A stretch of 64,000 nucleotides of DNA from JAAYDY01 sp964500225 (lineage in GTDB: Bacteria; Planctomycetota; Phycisphaerae; FEN-1346; JAACEH01): the NCBI GenBank assembly GCA_964500225.1, contig CAZCOA010000005.1:1-64000 (forward strand). Direction: 5' to 3'. Both the position numbers and the translations under genes were made by a program. Of this stretch, positions 35,462 through 44,735 are shown one piece after another. Each line of letters starts with the position of its first letter. Position 1 is the stretch's first letter. A model generated the notes under the pieces. It was not told the origin of the DNA, searched no databases, and saw only the letters and a list, made by a program, of their open reading frames with translations.

Positions 35462-38400
35462 TCAGTGCCGGCCGGCAACCGTCGGACGAACCGTCAGCAT
35501 TTCGTCGCCATTGAGGACGAACAGGCCGCCCGCTACGGGATAGACCTCGATCTGCGGATGCATTCCGTCGCGCGACGACCCCGCGCCGAGGTTCACCGAC
35601 CCCAGGTATTTCCCACTTTGCGGATCGAGAAAATGAAGACTGCGCTCCCGTCCGATATCGTCCTCGCCGATGCGGCGAAAGGCAACGTCGCCCACATCGT
35701 GGTAAAGCAACATTCCGCCGCACGAAACGAAGTTGAAGCCCGCCACCGAAGGCTCGTCGGGGCAATGTTGCCACACCACCTCCCCGTTGCGCAGCCGCCG
35801 CGCTACGATAACGCCCCCCTCGCCCGCCGCCTCCCACGTCACCAGCAGCGAACCGATCACCGCCTCCCGATTCCAGGAGCCCATCTGGGCCGCTCCGGCA
35901 ATGAACACCGACTCGCGGACGGCCGGCGCCGTCCCGTGCTGCCACAGGACCGCCCCCGTGCTGTTGGAGCAGACCACGTGCCCCCCCGTGAATGAGAACA
36001 CCGTAACATCCCGGTCGGCATAGACCGGACGGGCTTCCAACCATTGGCTGGTCGCCCGCTCAGATTTCCACAGCGTATCGCCGGACATCGCGTCAATGAC
36101 CCACGACCGCCCGGCGGCATCCATGTGAACCGCCACGCCCTGCCCGACGAAGAGGCTCTCGCTGTGACCCTGCGGCGAGATGGACGCCGACCATCGGCAT
36201 TCTCCGCGAACCGCATCAACGCAGTGGATGACCAGCATACCCTGGCGTCGCTGTGTCGCTACCAGGAAGACCCCATCGCCGGGCACCAGATGCACGACGC
36301 TGCCGTCTTTGGCCAGAGGCCATTGCCATCGCTCCTGCCCGCTCGCCGCGTCCAGGCCGTGCAGCACGGGGGTGTTGCCGCCTGCCAGGTAACTGACGGT
36401 CGCAACGGTCTTTCCGACGGCGACGATCGCAGTGTCCGCCTCGGCCCGCTCAACCGGGTCCAGGACCCTGAGGCGCCGCCCGTTGATAATCACCACCCCT
36501 TCCACGCGACGAACCGGAAGCAACCGATTCTCCTTCGCCCATTCCGAGGTCACGCGGCCCGCAGGCACACGCCAGGCCCAGGCCGCGCGCCCGTCGCTCA
36601 ACCGCCGCGCCAACACGTTGTCGCGGGAACACTCGTAGAACATGCCTCCGGCGATGACGGGCACATCGTAACTGGCCGTGACGTATCCCATGCGATCCTG
36701 TCGCCAGCGTATCTCCCCCGCCGGCCCCAGCGCAATCAGTCCATCCGTGCGCGACCACAGCACCGGAGCTGTCGCGTGCCCGGCATCCACCTGCGTCAGC
36801 GACGGACCGCCCCAGGTCAACATGCCGACGCGCCGGACCTCCAGCCGGCCCAGTTCATCGCGCGTCAGGCCGCGCCGTACCGCCGGACGTTCTCCCTCGC
36901 GCAAGGCCTCCAGCGCCGTCAGGGCCTGCGAGCCCAACGATTGCTCCAGCCCGTGATGGTCCGTCGGCACCAGGATTTGGTCGGCCACACCGCTGCCAGC
37001 CACCCGGGCATAGTGGGCCGCTGCCTCAAGCCGGTTGCCCTGCCGCTGATACAACTCCGCCAGCATCATCGTGATCCTGGCGGCGGCTGCCCCGTCCATC
37101 GTTCCGTCGAGAATGCCTCTCAGCCGACGAATGGCATCGTCGGTCTTGCCTTCGGCCAACAGACTGCGAGCCCATGCCAGTTGCAGGCGTCCCATGCGGT
37201 CCAACGTGGCCAGCTTTTCGTCCCGGCCGCGCGACGCGTCCGCCAGGGCATCCGCCTCCGCAAGAGCTCGGCGAAGCAACTGCTCCGCCTCGTCGAAACG
37301 CTTCTCCTGACGGCGCAACTCGGCCAGACGACGCGTCCAGGCCGGATCGCCCGGATGCTCCGCCATGCCTCGCGACACGCGGTCCACGTAGTCCTCCAAA
37401 CGACCCAACAGTTTCAGGCCCGACCCGTGGTTGCTCACCAGCCCGCCCGACAGCGGCGTCAGCGACGCCGGCGCCGACTCCCCCTCTTCTATTGCATGGA
37501 CGACCGCTGCCTTGCCGCTCTTTAGGTCCACGGCCACGATCCCAGCCGTTGTCGGCAGATAAGCCGCCTCACTCGTGGCGAAACCGCGACCGCTCACTTG
37601 CGTTTCCAGAGGCATTGCCGCCGTGAACAGTTCTCGCCCGTCGGCAAGGCTGTAGGCGGTCAGGGCGTGGCGACTGACGGCCAGAAGCATATCGCCGGCC
37701 ACCATCCGACGGCACGGATCAATCGGTCCGGCACGCCACTGGTCCTGCCCCGTCCGGGCATCCAGACTCCGCAGCACAGGCTGCGACTTGTCACCGTAAA
37801 CGTCCACGATCAGAAGTCGGCCGTCCGCGGTCACAATCGGCGCATCGATAATCGCCCCTTCCCAGTTCGCCGCCGCCACGCCAAGCGGGTTCGTCCCCAC
37901 ATTGGCAGCCACCAACCGGCGTGTCCACACCAGGTCGCTCGTGGCCAGGTCCACGGCCGTCAGCGTGCCCACGGCGCTCTCGACATACACCCTCCGGCCG
38001 TCCGTCGCGGGAACCATCCGGTCGGCCGTGGTGCCCGACGCGCCGCACAGGGCAATCGCCCCGCTGCCCAGAAACCGTTGCCAGAGCAGATGCCCGTCGT
38101 CCAGGTCAAAACACATCAAGAAACAGTCCACGAGCTTGTTTTCGTATTGCCTGCTCACGGCCCCGACGAATACGCGCCCGCCGTACGCCAGAGGCGACCC
38201 CACCGGCTCCAGCCCCACACGATCGGAGGCGTCCCCGTGTCTTCCAGGCCGTCCCGCCGCCGGCTCGCGCTCGGCCAGCGAACCGTCCCAGCTCCAGAGC
38301 ATCCGCCCATTGCCCACCGACAGAACTACCAGCCGCAGTTGCTCGTCCGGCACCCTGGGCGGCGCCCCCAGGAGCAGCACCTGCCGCTCATACTGGTCGT

Positions 38401-39574
38401 CCACAACGGGCCCCGCCGTCATCATGGCCAAGGCTTCCCCGTCCACCGACGGCCAGGATCGTCGCGTTCGACTGTGCTCCGAACCGGCCAAGGCACGCCA
38501 CAACAGGTTGCCGCCCAGACGGTCATAGGCGACCAGAGAATCGTCCTCCACGGCAATCAGCGACCGGGCCGTCACCAACACCGGCTGCTCGGCCAGCCAC
38601 GGCCCCAACACAGGCCGCCGCACACCAAGCAGTTGTCTGCGGCTGGGCGTCTGGTCGGTCGGCCACGCCATGCCGCCCGGCTCCGAGTCCACGCCGAGGG
38701 TCATCAGTCCCTCCAGCGCCACAGGCATCGCGGACCGGCCCGCCCGCCGCGCATCGCCCCCGACATCCGTCCACAGTCCCTGACCTTGCGACCCCCGGCT
38801 GATCGCCTCAGCCAGCAGGGCCGCCGGGTCCACCGACCGCCCAAGGAACTGAACACCCGCCACGCCGCCCCGCCGAAGCTTGTCCATCGCGCCGCCACAG
38901 ACCGCCCCGTCCCCAAGCTCAGCGGCTGCCAGTCCCAGTAGCAACAATGCGTGCGTGCGCCGCCGCCCCACAAGGTCGGGATCCGCAAGCGCCATCTGGG
39001 CCAGCTCCATCGTGCGGCGAAACCGGCCCTGCTCAAAGGCTATCGCTGTCAGGTGAAGGGCCGCCTCGCGTGCGGCCTCCGTGGCGGGATACCATCGGAC
39101 CACGTCGATCCACCCCTGTTCGCCCTCCTGGCGACCGGCGCGCACCAGGGCTTCCCGGGCCTGGATCTCGACGCTGTTGGCCCAGAGCCGTCGCGTTCCC
39201 TCGGGCGCCGCCGCAAACATCTCGCGCAGCGCGACCAGAACGCCCCGTCCATCCTGCGGGAGCACAACCTCCGGACCGATCTCACGCAACTGCTCCAGAA
39301 GCCGCATGGCAGCTTCGTAGTTGCCGTCACTTACCTGCTTTTGGATGTCGGCCAGAACGACTTGGGCCCGCTCCGATACCTCGATGCGCGGCCCAGAGAC
39401 ATCGCCGCCGCCGACCCCTGTGGCGTTCTGGCCCAAGAGCGGCGACAGTTGCACGGAACACAGACACGGGACTATCGCGATAAGGCACAGCAGCCTCGTC
39501 GTCCGGCGGCCAAGCCAAGAGACCGAAATCGCGGCGACGATGCACCTGATGCCGGCGTTCTCCATCCTGAACAT
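35462..39574 (-). CDS. secreted TPR plus PQQ-like beta-propeller protein
   Basis: A 1370-residue exported protein. The N-terminal hydrophobic segment (about residues 20-45) is a signal. Residues about 60-270 are alpha-helical TPR-like repeats. Two blocks of beta-propeller repeats follow (about 310-650 and 950-1360), of the PQQ/quinoprotein-like type: blades such as LIAVEDDSLVAYDRLGGNLL, VYVESAVGTLTAVDLATSDL and LRVLDPVERAE. A second TPR-like block lies between them. No PQQ-ligand set was found, so it is more likely a scaffold than an enzyme. The ATG at 39574 has a G-rich upstream stretch and is 31 bases from the preceding gene; the reading frame is open further 5' but overlaps that gene. Confidence 0.85.
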   Translation of the reverse strand: MFRMENAGIRCIVAAISVSWLGRRTTRLLCLIAIVPCLCSVQLSPLLGQNATGVGGGDVSGPRIEVSERAQVVLADIQKQVSDGNYEAAMRLLEQLREIGPEVVLPQDGRGVLVALREMFAAAPEGTRRLWANSVEIQAREALVRAGRQEGEQGWIDVVRWYPATEAAREAALHLTAIAFEQGRFRRTMELAQMALADPDLVGRRRTHALLLLGLAAAELGDGAVCGGAMDKLRRGGVAGVQFLGRSVDPAALLAEAISRGSQGQGLWTDVGGDARRAGRSAMPVALEGLMTLGVDSEPGGMAWPTDQTPSRRQLLGVRRPVLGPWLAEQPVLVTARSLIAVEDDSLVAYDRLGGNLLWRALAGSEHSRTRRSWPSVDGEALAMMTAGPVVDDQYERQVLLLGAPPRVPDEQLRLVVLSVGNGRMLWSWDGSLAEREPAAGRPGRHGDASDRVGLEPVGSPLAYGGRVFVGAVSRQYENKLVDCFLMCFDLDDGHLLWQRFLGSGAIALCGASGTTADRMVPATDGRRVYVESAVGTLTAVDLATSDLVWTRRLVAANVGTNPLGVAAANWEGAIIDAPIVTADGRLLIVDVYGDKSQPVLRSLDARTGQDQWRAGPIDPCRRMVAGDMLLAVSRHALTAYSLADGRELFTAAMPLETQVSGRGFATSEAAYLPTTAGIVAVDLKSGKAAVVHAIEEGESAPASLTPLSGGLVSNHGSGLKLLGRLEDYVDRVSRGMAEHPGDPAWTRRLAELRRQEKRFDEAEQLLRRALAEADALADASRGRDEKLATLDRMGRLQLAWARSLLAEGKTDDAIRRLRGILDGTMDGAAAARITMMLAELYQRQGNRLEAAAHYARVAGSGVADQILVPTDHHGLEQSLGSQALTALEALREGERPAVRRGLTRDELGRLEVRRVGMLTWGGPSLTQVDAGHATAPVLWSRTDGLIALGPAGEIRWRQDRMGYVTASYDVPVIAGGMFYECSRDNVLARRLSDGRAAWAWRVPAGRVTSEWAKENRLLPVRRVEGVVIINGRRLRVLDPVERAEADTAIVAVGKTVATVSYLAGGNTPVLHGLDAASGQERWQWPLAKDGSVVHLVPGDGVFLVATQRRQGMLVIHCVDAVRGECRWSASISPQGHSESLFVGQGVAVHMDAAGRSWVIDAMSGDTLWKSERATSQWLEARPVYADRDVTVFSFTGGHVVCSNSTGAVLWQHGTAPAVRESVFIAGAAQMGSWNREAVIGSLLVTWEAAGEGGVIVARRLRNGEVVWQHCPDEPSVAGFNFVSCGGMLLYHDVGDVAFRRIGEDDIGRERSLHFLDPQSGKYLGSVNLGAGSSRDGMHPQIEVYPVAGGLFVLNGDEMLTVRPTVAGRH

Positions 39575-39605
39575 CCCACTGCCCCCCCGCAGCCGACGGT
39601 CGGCA

Positions 39606-40925
39606 TCATCGCCTCGAGCCGCCCGCCCCCGCAGCCGCCGCGCCGACATCGGCAACGGCCGGCCCCTCGCGCACATAGGCCGCCCGGTCGAGTTGCTTCA
39701 GAACGTCCGTCATGGTCCGAACACCACCGGCAATCTCCTGCCGGAGAATCTCGTTCGATGTCTCGACCGACACTTCCTGGAGGAAGCCAAGAGCCGGATA
39801 CACGGCCGTCTTTTCCGGGGTCGCCGGGCCGACGACAATCCGCAACGACAGGCGCCTCGCAGAGTTCCCTGCCCCGGAATCGTATATGAGCATCCACTGG
39901 TCGTCGGCATTGCGAACCACCATGCTCGGTATTCTCCAACCCTGCTCGCTGCGACCGTAGGCCGCCAATTCCGGAAACACCTCGGCAACGCGCTGTATCT
40001 GCGCGTCGACGTCCGACAACAGCCATCCGGCGGCATGAATCGCCACCAGCCGAGCCGCATCAGCCTCCAGGTCCCTGGGCCCGACCTTGACCAGACGGTC
40101 AAATGTCTCCCGAGCCGCTCTTCGGTCGCCCTTGGCCAGATACGTCCGCATCATCAGCACCAGGGCGTCGTCCACCAGTGGCGACTCGGCGTAGCGTCCC
40201 GTCAGACTAATCAATTCCAACAGGGCCGTGTTGCGCGTGCTCTCGCGGCGGGCCAGGCGCTCGCTGCGCCGGTAGATGGCCAACGGGGCATCGTCTTCGC
40301 CGCGATGGATCTTTATAAAACGTATGGCCTCTTGGGCCTTTTCCACCACGGCCGCGGCCCCGGGATCTGTGGCATACTTCAGCGTCAACGCATCGTAGGC
40401 CCTGAGCGCATCGTCAAACCGCCCTTCGTACTCCAGCGTTGCCGCCGCCCGGAGTTCCGCCAGCCGAGCCTGCGAGGAATTCGGGTGCTCGGCCGCCACC
40501 CGCTCGTACAGCGATCGTGCCTCGGCCGGATCGTCCAATTCCCACTGGCTCACCTGCCCCGCGCGGAGCAACGCATCGGGGGCCGCGCGGCCCGTGTCCG
40601 CCTCCAGATAGTGATTCTTCGCCTCCGCGGCCTGCCCCAGCAAACGAAGGCTGTCGGCCATGCCCAGAATCGCCCGCCCATGCTCGTCCGCCAGCGGCAC
40701 GCGCCCCTGGCTCAGTCGTCGGGCCTCCGCGTAGGCATCGAACGCTGCTGCCGCCTTGCCCTCGCAATACAGCTCCTCCGCCGCAGCCAGTTGCTCACGA
40801 ACGCGTGCCTCCCGCTCGGCCGGAGTGTCCCCCGTCTGTCCCGAGACGACAACCGTGGCCGCGCAAACGGCCAACGCGACCCAGGCCGCCACGACCACGA
40901 CGCATCGCCCCCGTCTTGCCGCCAT
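39606..40925 (-). CDS. exported TPR-repeat protein
   Basis: A 439-residue protein with a signal peptide (about residues 1-32, ending VVVSGQ) and several TPR-like repeats between residues 40 and 300: LAAAEELYCEGKAAAAFDAY, LRAGQVSQWELDDPAEARSL, ELRAAATLEYEGRFDDALRA and LMMRTYLAKGDRRAARETFD. The C-terminal third is beta-rich (MVVRNADDQWMLIYDSGAGN). The ATG follows the stop of the anti-sigma gene directly (TAGAATG), so it is co-translated with it. It may act with the following beta-propeller protein as periplasmic scaffolds. Confidence 0.82.
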   Translation of the reverse strand: MAARRGRCVVVVAAWVALAVCAATVVVSGQTGDTPAEREARVREQLAAAEELYCEGKAAAAFDAYAEARRLSQGRVPLADEHGRAILGMADSLRLLGQAAEAKNHYLEADTGRAAPDALLRAGQVSQWELDDPAEARSLYERVAAEHPNSSQARLAELRAAATLEYEGRFDDALRAYDALTLKYATDPGAAAVVEKAQEAIRFIKIHRGEDDAPLAIYRRSERLARRESTRNTALLELISLTGRYAESPLVDDALVLMMRTYLAKGDRRAARETFDRLVKVGPRDLEADAARLVAIHAAGWLLSDVDAQIQRVAEVFPELAAYGRSEQGWRIPSMVVRNADDQWMLIYDSGAGNSARRLSLRIVVGPATPEKTAVYPALGFLQEVSVETSNEILRQEIAGGVRTMTDVLKQLDRAAYVREGPAVADVGAAAAGAGGSRR

Positions 40926-40926
40926 T

Positions 40927-41679
40927 CTACAGTCCCTCTTGTCGCAACTGATGTCTGAGCTGCCGCACGGCATCGACCGCCTTCGCGTTCTCCACCCGCG
41001 TCGCCAGCGCCACGGCCTGTGCGTCGTTCTCGAGCGAAGCCACGTCGTCGATCATCCGGCACAGATGCACGAGGCTCGCGCGGCGGCTGCGGTCGATAGC
41101 CGACTCCGCAAGACACGTCAGCCGAACGGACGTTCCCGACAAGGACGCCTTCTCCCTCAAACGCCGCGCCGCCCCCGGCTCGGTGCGCGCCGACCGCACC
41201 AAGTCCGACAGCAGAGCTTCGGCCGACGCCAGCACGGCATCTGGCGTCGGCGAACGCGGCGGAACCAGCCGAGGCTCATCCGCCACAACCCCCGTCGGTT
41301 GCTCCGGAGGAGATACGCGAGTGAATCGGTTCGCGGCCCAGATCGTCACGGCCAGGACGGCCACGAGGATGCCAAGTCGCGCCAGGAAAGCGGCCAGGCT
41401 GCCGCTGTTGTGCTGCCACCAGCGACGCCGCCTCACCCGGCGGAACGCGCCGGTGCGAGACAACGCCTGCTGCACGCTCGACGCAATATCGCTGCTCGAT
41501 TGAACATCAATCGCGCGGATGCCGCTCCGCAACTGCTCCTCGATGTCCATCATCTGGGCGACCAATGCCCGGCATTGCGGACACGAGGCCAAATGCTCTT
41601 GGAACCGGGCCCGATCCTGGCCCTGGAGTTCGCCGTCAAGATAGGCGCTGACGAGGTTTTCCTGCGGACACTGAGGCAT
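40927..41679 (-). CDS. zinc-finger membrane anti-sigma factor
   Basis: A 250-residue protein. The N-terminus has the anti-sigma zinc-binding pattern with H29-x3-C33-x2-C36 (EHLASCPQC), which binds an ECF sigma factor in many bacteria. A single transmembrane helix lies at about 98-117, and a Lys/Arg/Ala-rich helical region outside. The gene lies 56 bases downstream of an ECF sigma gene, the classical arrangement. It would release the sigma factor when an envelope signal destroys it. It is larger than a minimal ZAS anti-sigma protein; the C-terminal 130 residues may be the sensing part. Confidence 0.9.
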   Translation of the reverse strand: MPQCPQENLVSAYLDGELQGQDRARFQEHLASCPQCRALVAQMMDIEEQLRSGIRAIDVQSSSDIASSVQQALSRTGAFRRVRRRRWWQHNSGSLAAFLARLGILVAVLAVTIWAANRFTRVSPPEQPTGVVADEPRLVPPRSPTPDAVLASAEALLSDLVRSARTEPGAARRLREKASLSGTSVRLTCLAESAIDRSRRASLVHLCRMIDDVASLENDAQAVALATRVENAKAVDAVRQLRHQLRQEGL

Positions 41680-41735
41680 CGCTCAACGAGCCTGCAAGGG
41701 CGCGTCATATCGAGATCATATAAGGGATGCGGCAC

Positions 41736-42422
41736 TCAACCGGCGGCATCGATCGAGCCGGATTGACGGAGATGACGCTCGTCCTGCTGCCGCCAGCGTT
41801 CAAGGGTTTCCTTGATCATCTGCCTGGCACGGAAGAGGCGGCTTCGCACGGTGCCCACCTCCAGACCAAGCATCCGGGCCAACTCCTCGTAGCTGAGTTC
41901 CTCGTAGATGCGAAGCGTCAGAATGCTTCTCAGATCGGCCGGCAGCAGGTCGAGGGCCGCCCGCACCTGGTCGCGGTCCTCTTCCTCAATCAACTGGGCC
42001 ACCGGACCGCCGACCCCCTGCCCCGGGAAGGCCTGGGCCATCGCCTCGATCCGTCGCCTCTGGCTGTCCACCTGCCGCCAGTGGCTGATCACGGCGTTAA
42101 CCGACACCGTCTTGAGCCAACTGGCCAGTGCCGCCGCCGTCGTGAACGCCGGCAACACCTGCCACAACCGCATGAACACGTCCTGTGTCAGATCCTCGCT
42201 CAACGCCACGTCGCGCGTCTGGCGAAAGATCAGCCCATGGACCATGCGCTCGAATCGCGCCACAAGCTGGCCGAAGGCCTGCTCGTTCCCCTCCTTCGCG
42301 AGGCTGAGCAGCGTATCCAGGTCCAAGGTGGCTGCTGCACTCTGGTCGGCTGTGTCCACCGCGACGGCCGGCACGGCGGCCGCCAACGATCCCACAGCCG
42401 AGGTTCTCAGGCTCCTAGCCAT
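41736..42422 (-). CDS. ECF-family RNA polymerase sigma factor
   Basis: A 228-residue sigma factor of the ECF type. Region 2 has AFGQLVARFERMVHGLIFRQ and LTQDVFMRLWQ. Region 4 has DLLPADLRSILTLRIYEELS and YEELARMLGLEVGTVRSRLF, a normal helix-turn-helix. Between them is an insertion with an Arg-rich stretch. The N-terminal 45 residues are Ala/Val-rich and unusual for ECF factors. The start is uncertain: ATG at 42422 has AAGG upstream and is chosen here, with ATG at 42446 and TTG at 42479 as alternatives. It heads the 22-kb cluster and likely drives it. Confidence 0.9.
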   Translation of the reverse strand: MARSLRTSAVGSLAAAVPAVAVDTADQSAAATLDLDTLLSLAKEGNEQAFGQLVARFERMVHGLIFRQTRDVALSEDLTQDVFMRLWQVLPAFTTAAALASWLKTVSVNAVISHWRQVDSQRRRIEAMAQAFPGQGVGGPVAQLIEEEDRDQVRAALDLLPADLRSILTLRIYEELSYEELARMLGLEVGTVRSRLFRARQMIKETLERWRQQDERHLRQSGSIDAAG

Positions 42423-42632
42423 AGCCAGCCAACCTTGTACCTGCATAGAAACAGACGCCACACGGCCCAGAGAGTTCAAAGAAAACTGCTCTCCTCAACC
42501 GTAAGCCGCCCTTCGACTATATATACTATACATCGGAAACCATGCCTTCGGCGACTCTTTTTCCTCCCGCCACACAACTTTTTTCATCCCGGTCCCTCCG
42601 ACCGCGACTCTCCCCACTCTGTTACGCAATCC

Positions 42633-42661
42633 TTGATGAAACCGCCGAAATCGGCGATAAT
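42633..42661 (+). promoter_or_regulatory. sigma-70 promoter of the haem-sensor kinase, with palindromic spacer
   Basis: TTGATG (42633-42638), 17-base spacer, GATAAT (42656-42661), about 52 bases before the kinase ATG. The spacer contains the dyad CGCCGA-AA-TCGGCG, a candidate operator. Toward the sigma gene, on the minus strand, a TATAGT/TATATA tract (42517-42530) is A/T-rich but lacks a clear -35 partner. Confidence 0.5.
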
Positions 42662-42713
42662 ACATTCCGTGTATCCGTAATGCTTCCGAATCCGTGACGG
42701 TCAGAGCCGATCT

Positions 42714-44522
42714 ATGCCCACGCGTGTGCTGTCCCATACCACCCTCGAGCGCAAGGTCCGGCTCATTTTCGGCCTCATGATCCTCCTGATCATCGTCGCG
42801 GTCCTGTTTTTCCCGTGGCGTCAGATGGAGTCTCTCGTGCGGGACTTGGATCGCGAAAGCGCCCAGCACATGGCAATAACCGCCTGGCTGGCAATGCCTT
42901 CCCACGCCCACTCCAAGGAAGCGGCCGACACATTCCAGAAATTCGCCGCCATGGGTCCAGCTCCCGTCAAGCCGAAGGCCGACCCGCCGCGTATTATCGT
43001 CCCCGACGCACCACCTGGCCGCCCCGACCTCCAGCCCCGCGACGAGAAAGAGCAGCGGTGGCTCCAGAAGTTCGCCGCCTCGCCCGTCAAGGCCTATGAG
43101 GAAGACCGCGGCTACCGCGACAACGGTTTCTATTATCGCTACGCCGAGCCGCTCAGGGCTAGGGCCTCCTGCATCGACTGCCATCGGTCCCTTGGCCGCG
43201 AGAACCTTCAGCCGGGCGACCTCATGGGCGCCATCGTCATCGCCTTCCCTGTCGAGGAAACCCGCGAGAAGATCATCATCAACCGCTCCATCCTCATTGC
43301 CGCGGCCATCGCCACTGCCATCTTGAGCATGATCGTCTTCTATGCCCTGTTCCGGTGGGTGATCGTCCAGCCGGTCCAACACCTGCGGACCGTGGCCGAG
43401 CGCGTCACCGCCGGCGACCTGCACGTCAGAGCCGACATCAGCACCGGCGACGAGTTCGAGAACCTCGCCCGAACGTTCAACCGCATGCTCCAGGCTCTGG
43501 AATCCTCCCGCGAGCAGTTGCGGCAGGCCAATGCCTCCCTCGACCGCAAGCTCGAAGAGTTGGCCCGCGCCAACGTCTCGCTCTTCGAGATGAACCAGGT
43601 CAAGAGCAAGTTCCTGGCCACCATGAGCCACGAGTTGCGGACGCCCCTGAACGCCATCATCGGCTTCGCCGATATTCTCCGCGAGAACCGCGCCATCGCC
43701 GACGATCCGAAGCTGGCCCGTTACGTCGGCAACATCCAGAGTTCCGGGCAGCTCCTCCTGGATATCATCAACGACCTGCTCGACCTGGCCAAGATCGAAG
43801 CCGGCAAGATCGAGATCAAGCTCGGCCGCGTCTCGCCCCTGGACATCTGCGAAACGGCCATGAACATGGTGCGTCCCATGGTGGGTTCAAAAGCCCTCGC
43901 GCTCGAGCTCGACGTTGACCCGCAGTGCCCCATCATGACCACCGACGCCAACAAGCTCCAGCAGATCCTCTACAACCTGCTCTCCAACGCCGTCAAGTTC
44001 ACACCGCAGGGAACCGTGCGATTGACCGTGCGGCCCATCGACGCCGAAACCATCTTGTTCCAGGTCAGCGACACCGGCCCGGGCCTGACCGCCGAACAGC
44101 AGAAAATCATCTTCGACCGCTTCAGCCAGGTGGACCAGGGCCATACGCGACAGTATGGCGGCACCGGCCTCGGCCTGTCGATCGTCAAGGAGCTGGTCGA
44201 TGTGCTGGGAGGCGATGTGGCCGTGCAGAGCACGCCGGGCGCCGGCGCCACGTTCAATGTCACCCTGCCCCTGGTGACTGTCGCCGAACCGGAGTCGCCC
44301 CTAGACCGTGCTCCCGTCACACACGTCGAGAGCCGCCCCGAACAGCGACTGCCGTCGCCGACCAAGGCCCCCGAGCCGATCACCGCCGAGGACACCGTCA
44401 TCGCCGCCGACGTCGAAAGCGACCTCCTCGCCCCTCACCCCACGAGCCTTCCCGACGAAGAATCCGTCCACAAACCGCCGTCCCCGGAAGCAGCCCCCGA
44501 CAACCACGAACTCAGCGGCTGA
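42714..44522 (+). CDS. sensor histidine kinase with c-type haem (DUF3365-like) sensor domain
   Basis: A 602-residue membrane kinase. Transmembrane helices at about 15-36 and 188-209 flank an outside sensor domain resembling DUF3365/Tll0287. It contains a c-type haem site C153-ID-C156-H157 (ASCIDCHRSLG), suggesting that it senses redox or NO/O2-type signals. HAMP at about 210-262, a coiled coil, a HisKA domain with phospho-accepting His306 (SHELRTPLN), and HATPase_c with LYNLLSNAVKF, DTGPGL and GGTGLGLSIV. The last 85 residues are Pro/Glu/Ala-rich and disordered. No response regulator is adjacent. Divergent from the ECF sigma gene. Confidence 0.92.
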   Translation: MPTRVLSHTTLERKVRLIFGLMILLIIVAVLFFPWRQMESLVRDLDRESAQHMAITAWLAMPSHAHSKEAADTFQKFAAMGPAPVKPKADPPRIIVPDAPPGRPDLQPRDEKEQRWLQKFAASPVKAYEEDRGYRDNGFYYRYAEPLRARASCIDCHRSLGRENLQPGDLMGAIVIAFPVEETREKIIINRSILIAAAIATAILSMIVFYALFRWVIVQPVQHLRTVAERVTAGDLHVRADISTGDEFENLARTFNRMLQALESSREQLRQANASLDRKLEELARANVSLFEMNQVKSKFLATMSHELRTPLNAIIGFADILRENRAIADDPKLARYVGNIQSSGQLLLDIINDLLDLAKIEAGKIEIKLGRVSPLDICETAMNMVRPMVGSKALALELDVDPQCPIMTTDANKLQQILYNLLSNAVKFTPQGTVRLTVRPIDAETILFQVSDTGPGLTAEQQKIIFDRFSQVDQGHTRQYGGTGLGLSIVKELVDVLGGDVAVQSTPGAGATFNVTLPLVTVAEPESPLDRAPVTHVESRPEQRLPSPTKAPEPITAEDTVIAADVESDLLAPHPTSLPDEESVHKPPSPEAAPDNHELSG

Positions 44523-44662
44523 TCCCCTTCCCATCATCCCACGGCACGTGGCATCTCTAAACACTGCTCACCAGCCACAACACCCCGCATTGTGGCAACA
44601 CATCGGAACGCCTCCGATGCCCCCGGCCACTGCCCCGCACAACCAGTGCTCCTGCGAAAAAA

Positions 44663-44690
44663 GGTGCGGCGGCCCTGTAGCCGCCGCACC
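44663..44690 (-). terminator. intrinsic terminator of the DUF4838 gene
   Basis: Perfect 11-bp stem GGTGCGGCGGC (44663-44673) with its complement (44680-44690), loop 6. On the minus strand the stem is followed by TTTTTT, making a standard Rho-independent terminator 45 bases after the DUF4838 stop codon. A second hairpin (GGCCGCC/GGCGGCC, 44709-44728) lies between. The kinase gene may use the same structure from the other side. Confidence 0.85.
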
Positions 44691-44735
44691 CTTTCCGTCA
44701 ACACAGGAGGGCCGCCTCCGACGGCGGCCTATGCA

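Noticed and set aside
35462..39574. Quinoprotein dehydrogenase assignment for the large beta-propeller protein
   Set aside because: Propeller blades are present but the PQQ and calcium ligand residues were not found and TPR blocks flank them, so an enzyme call is not supported.
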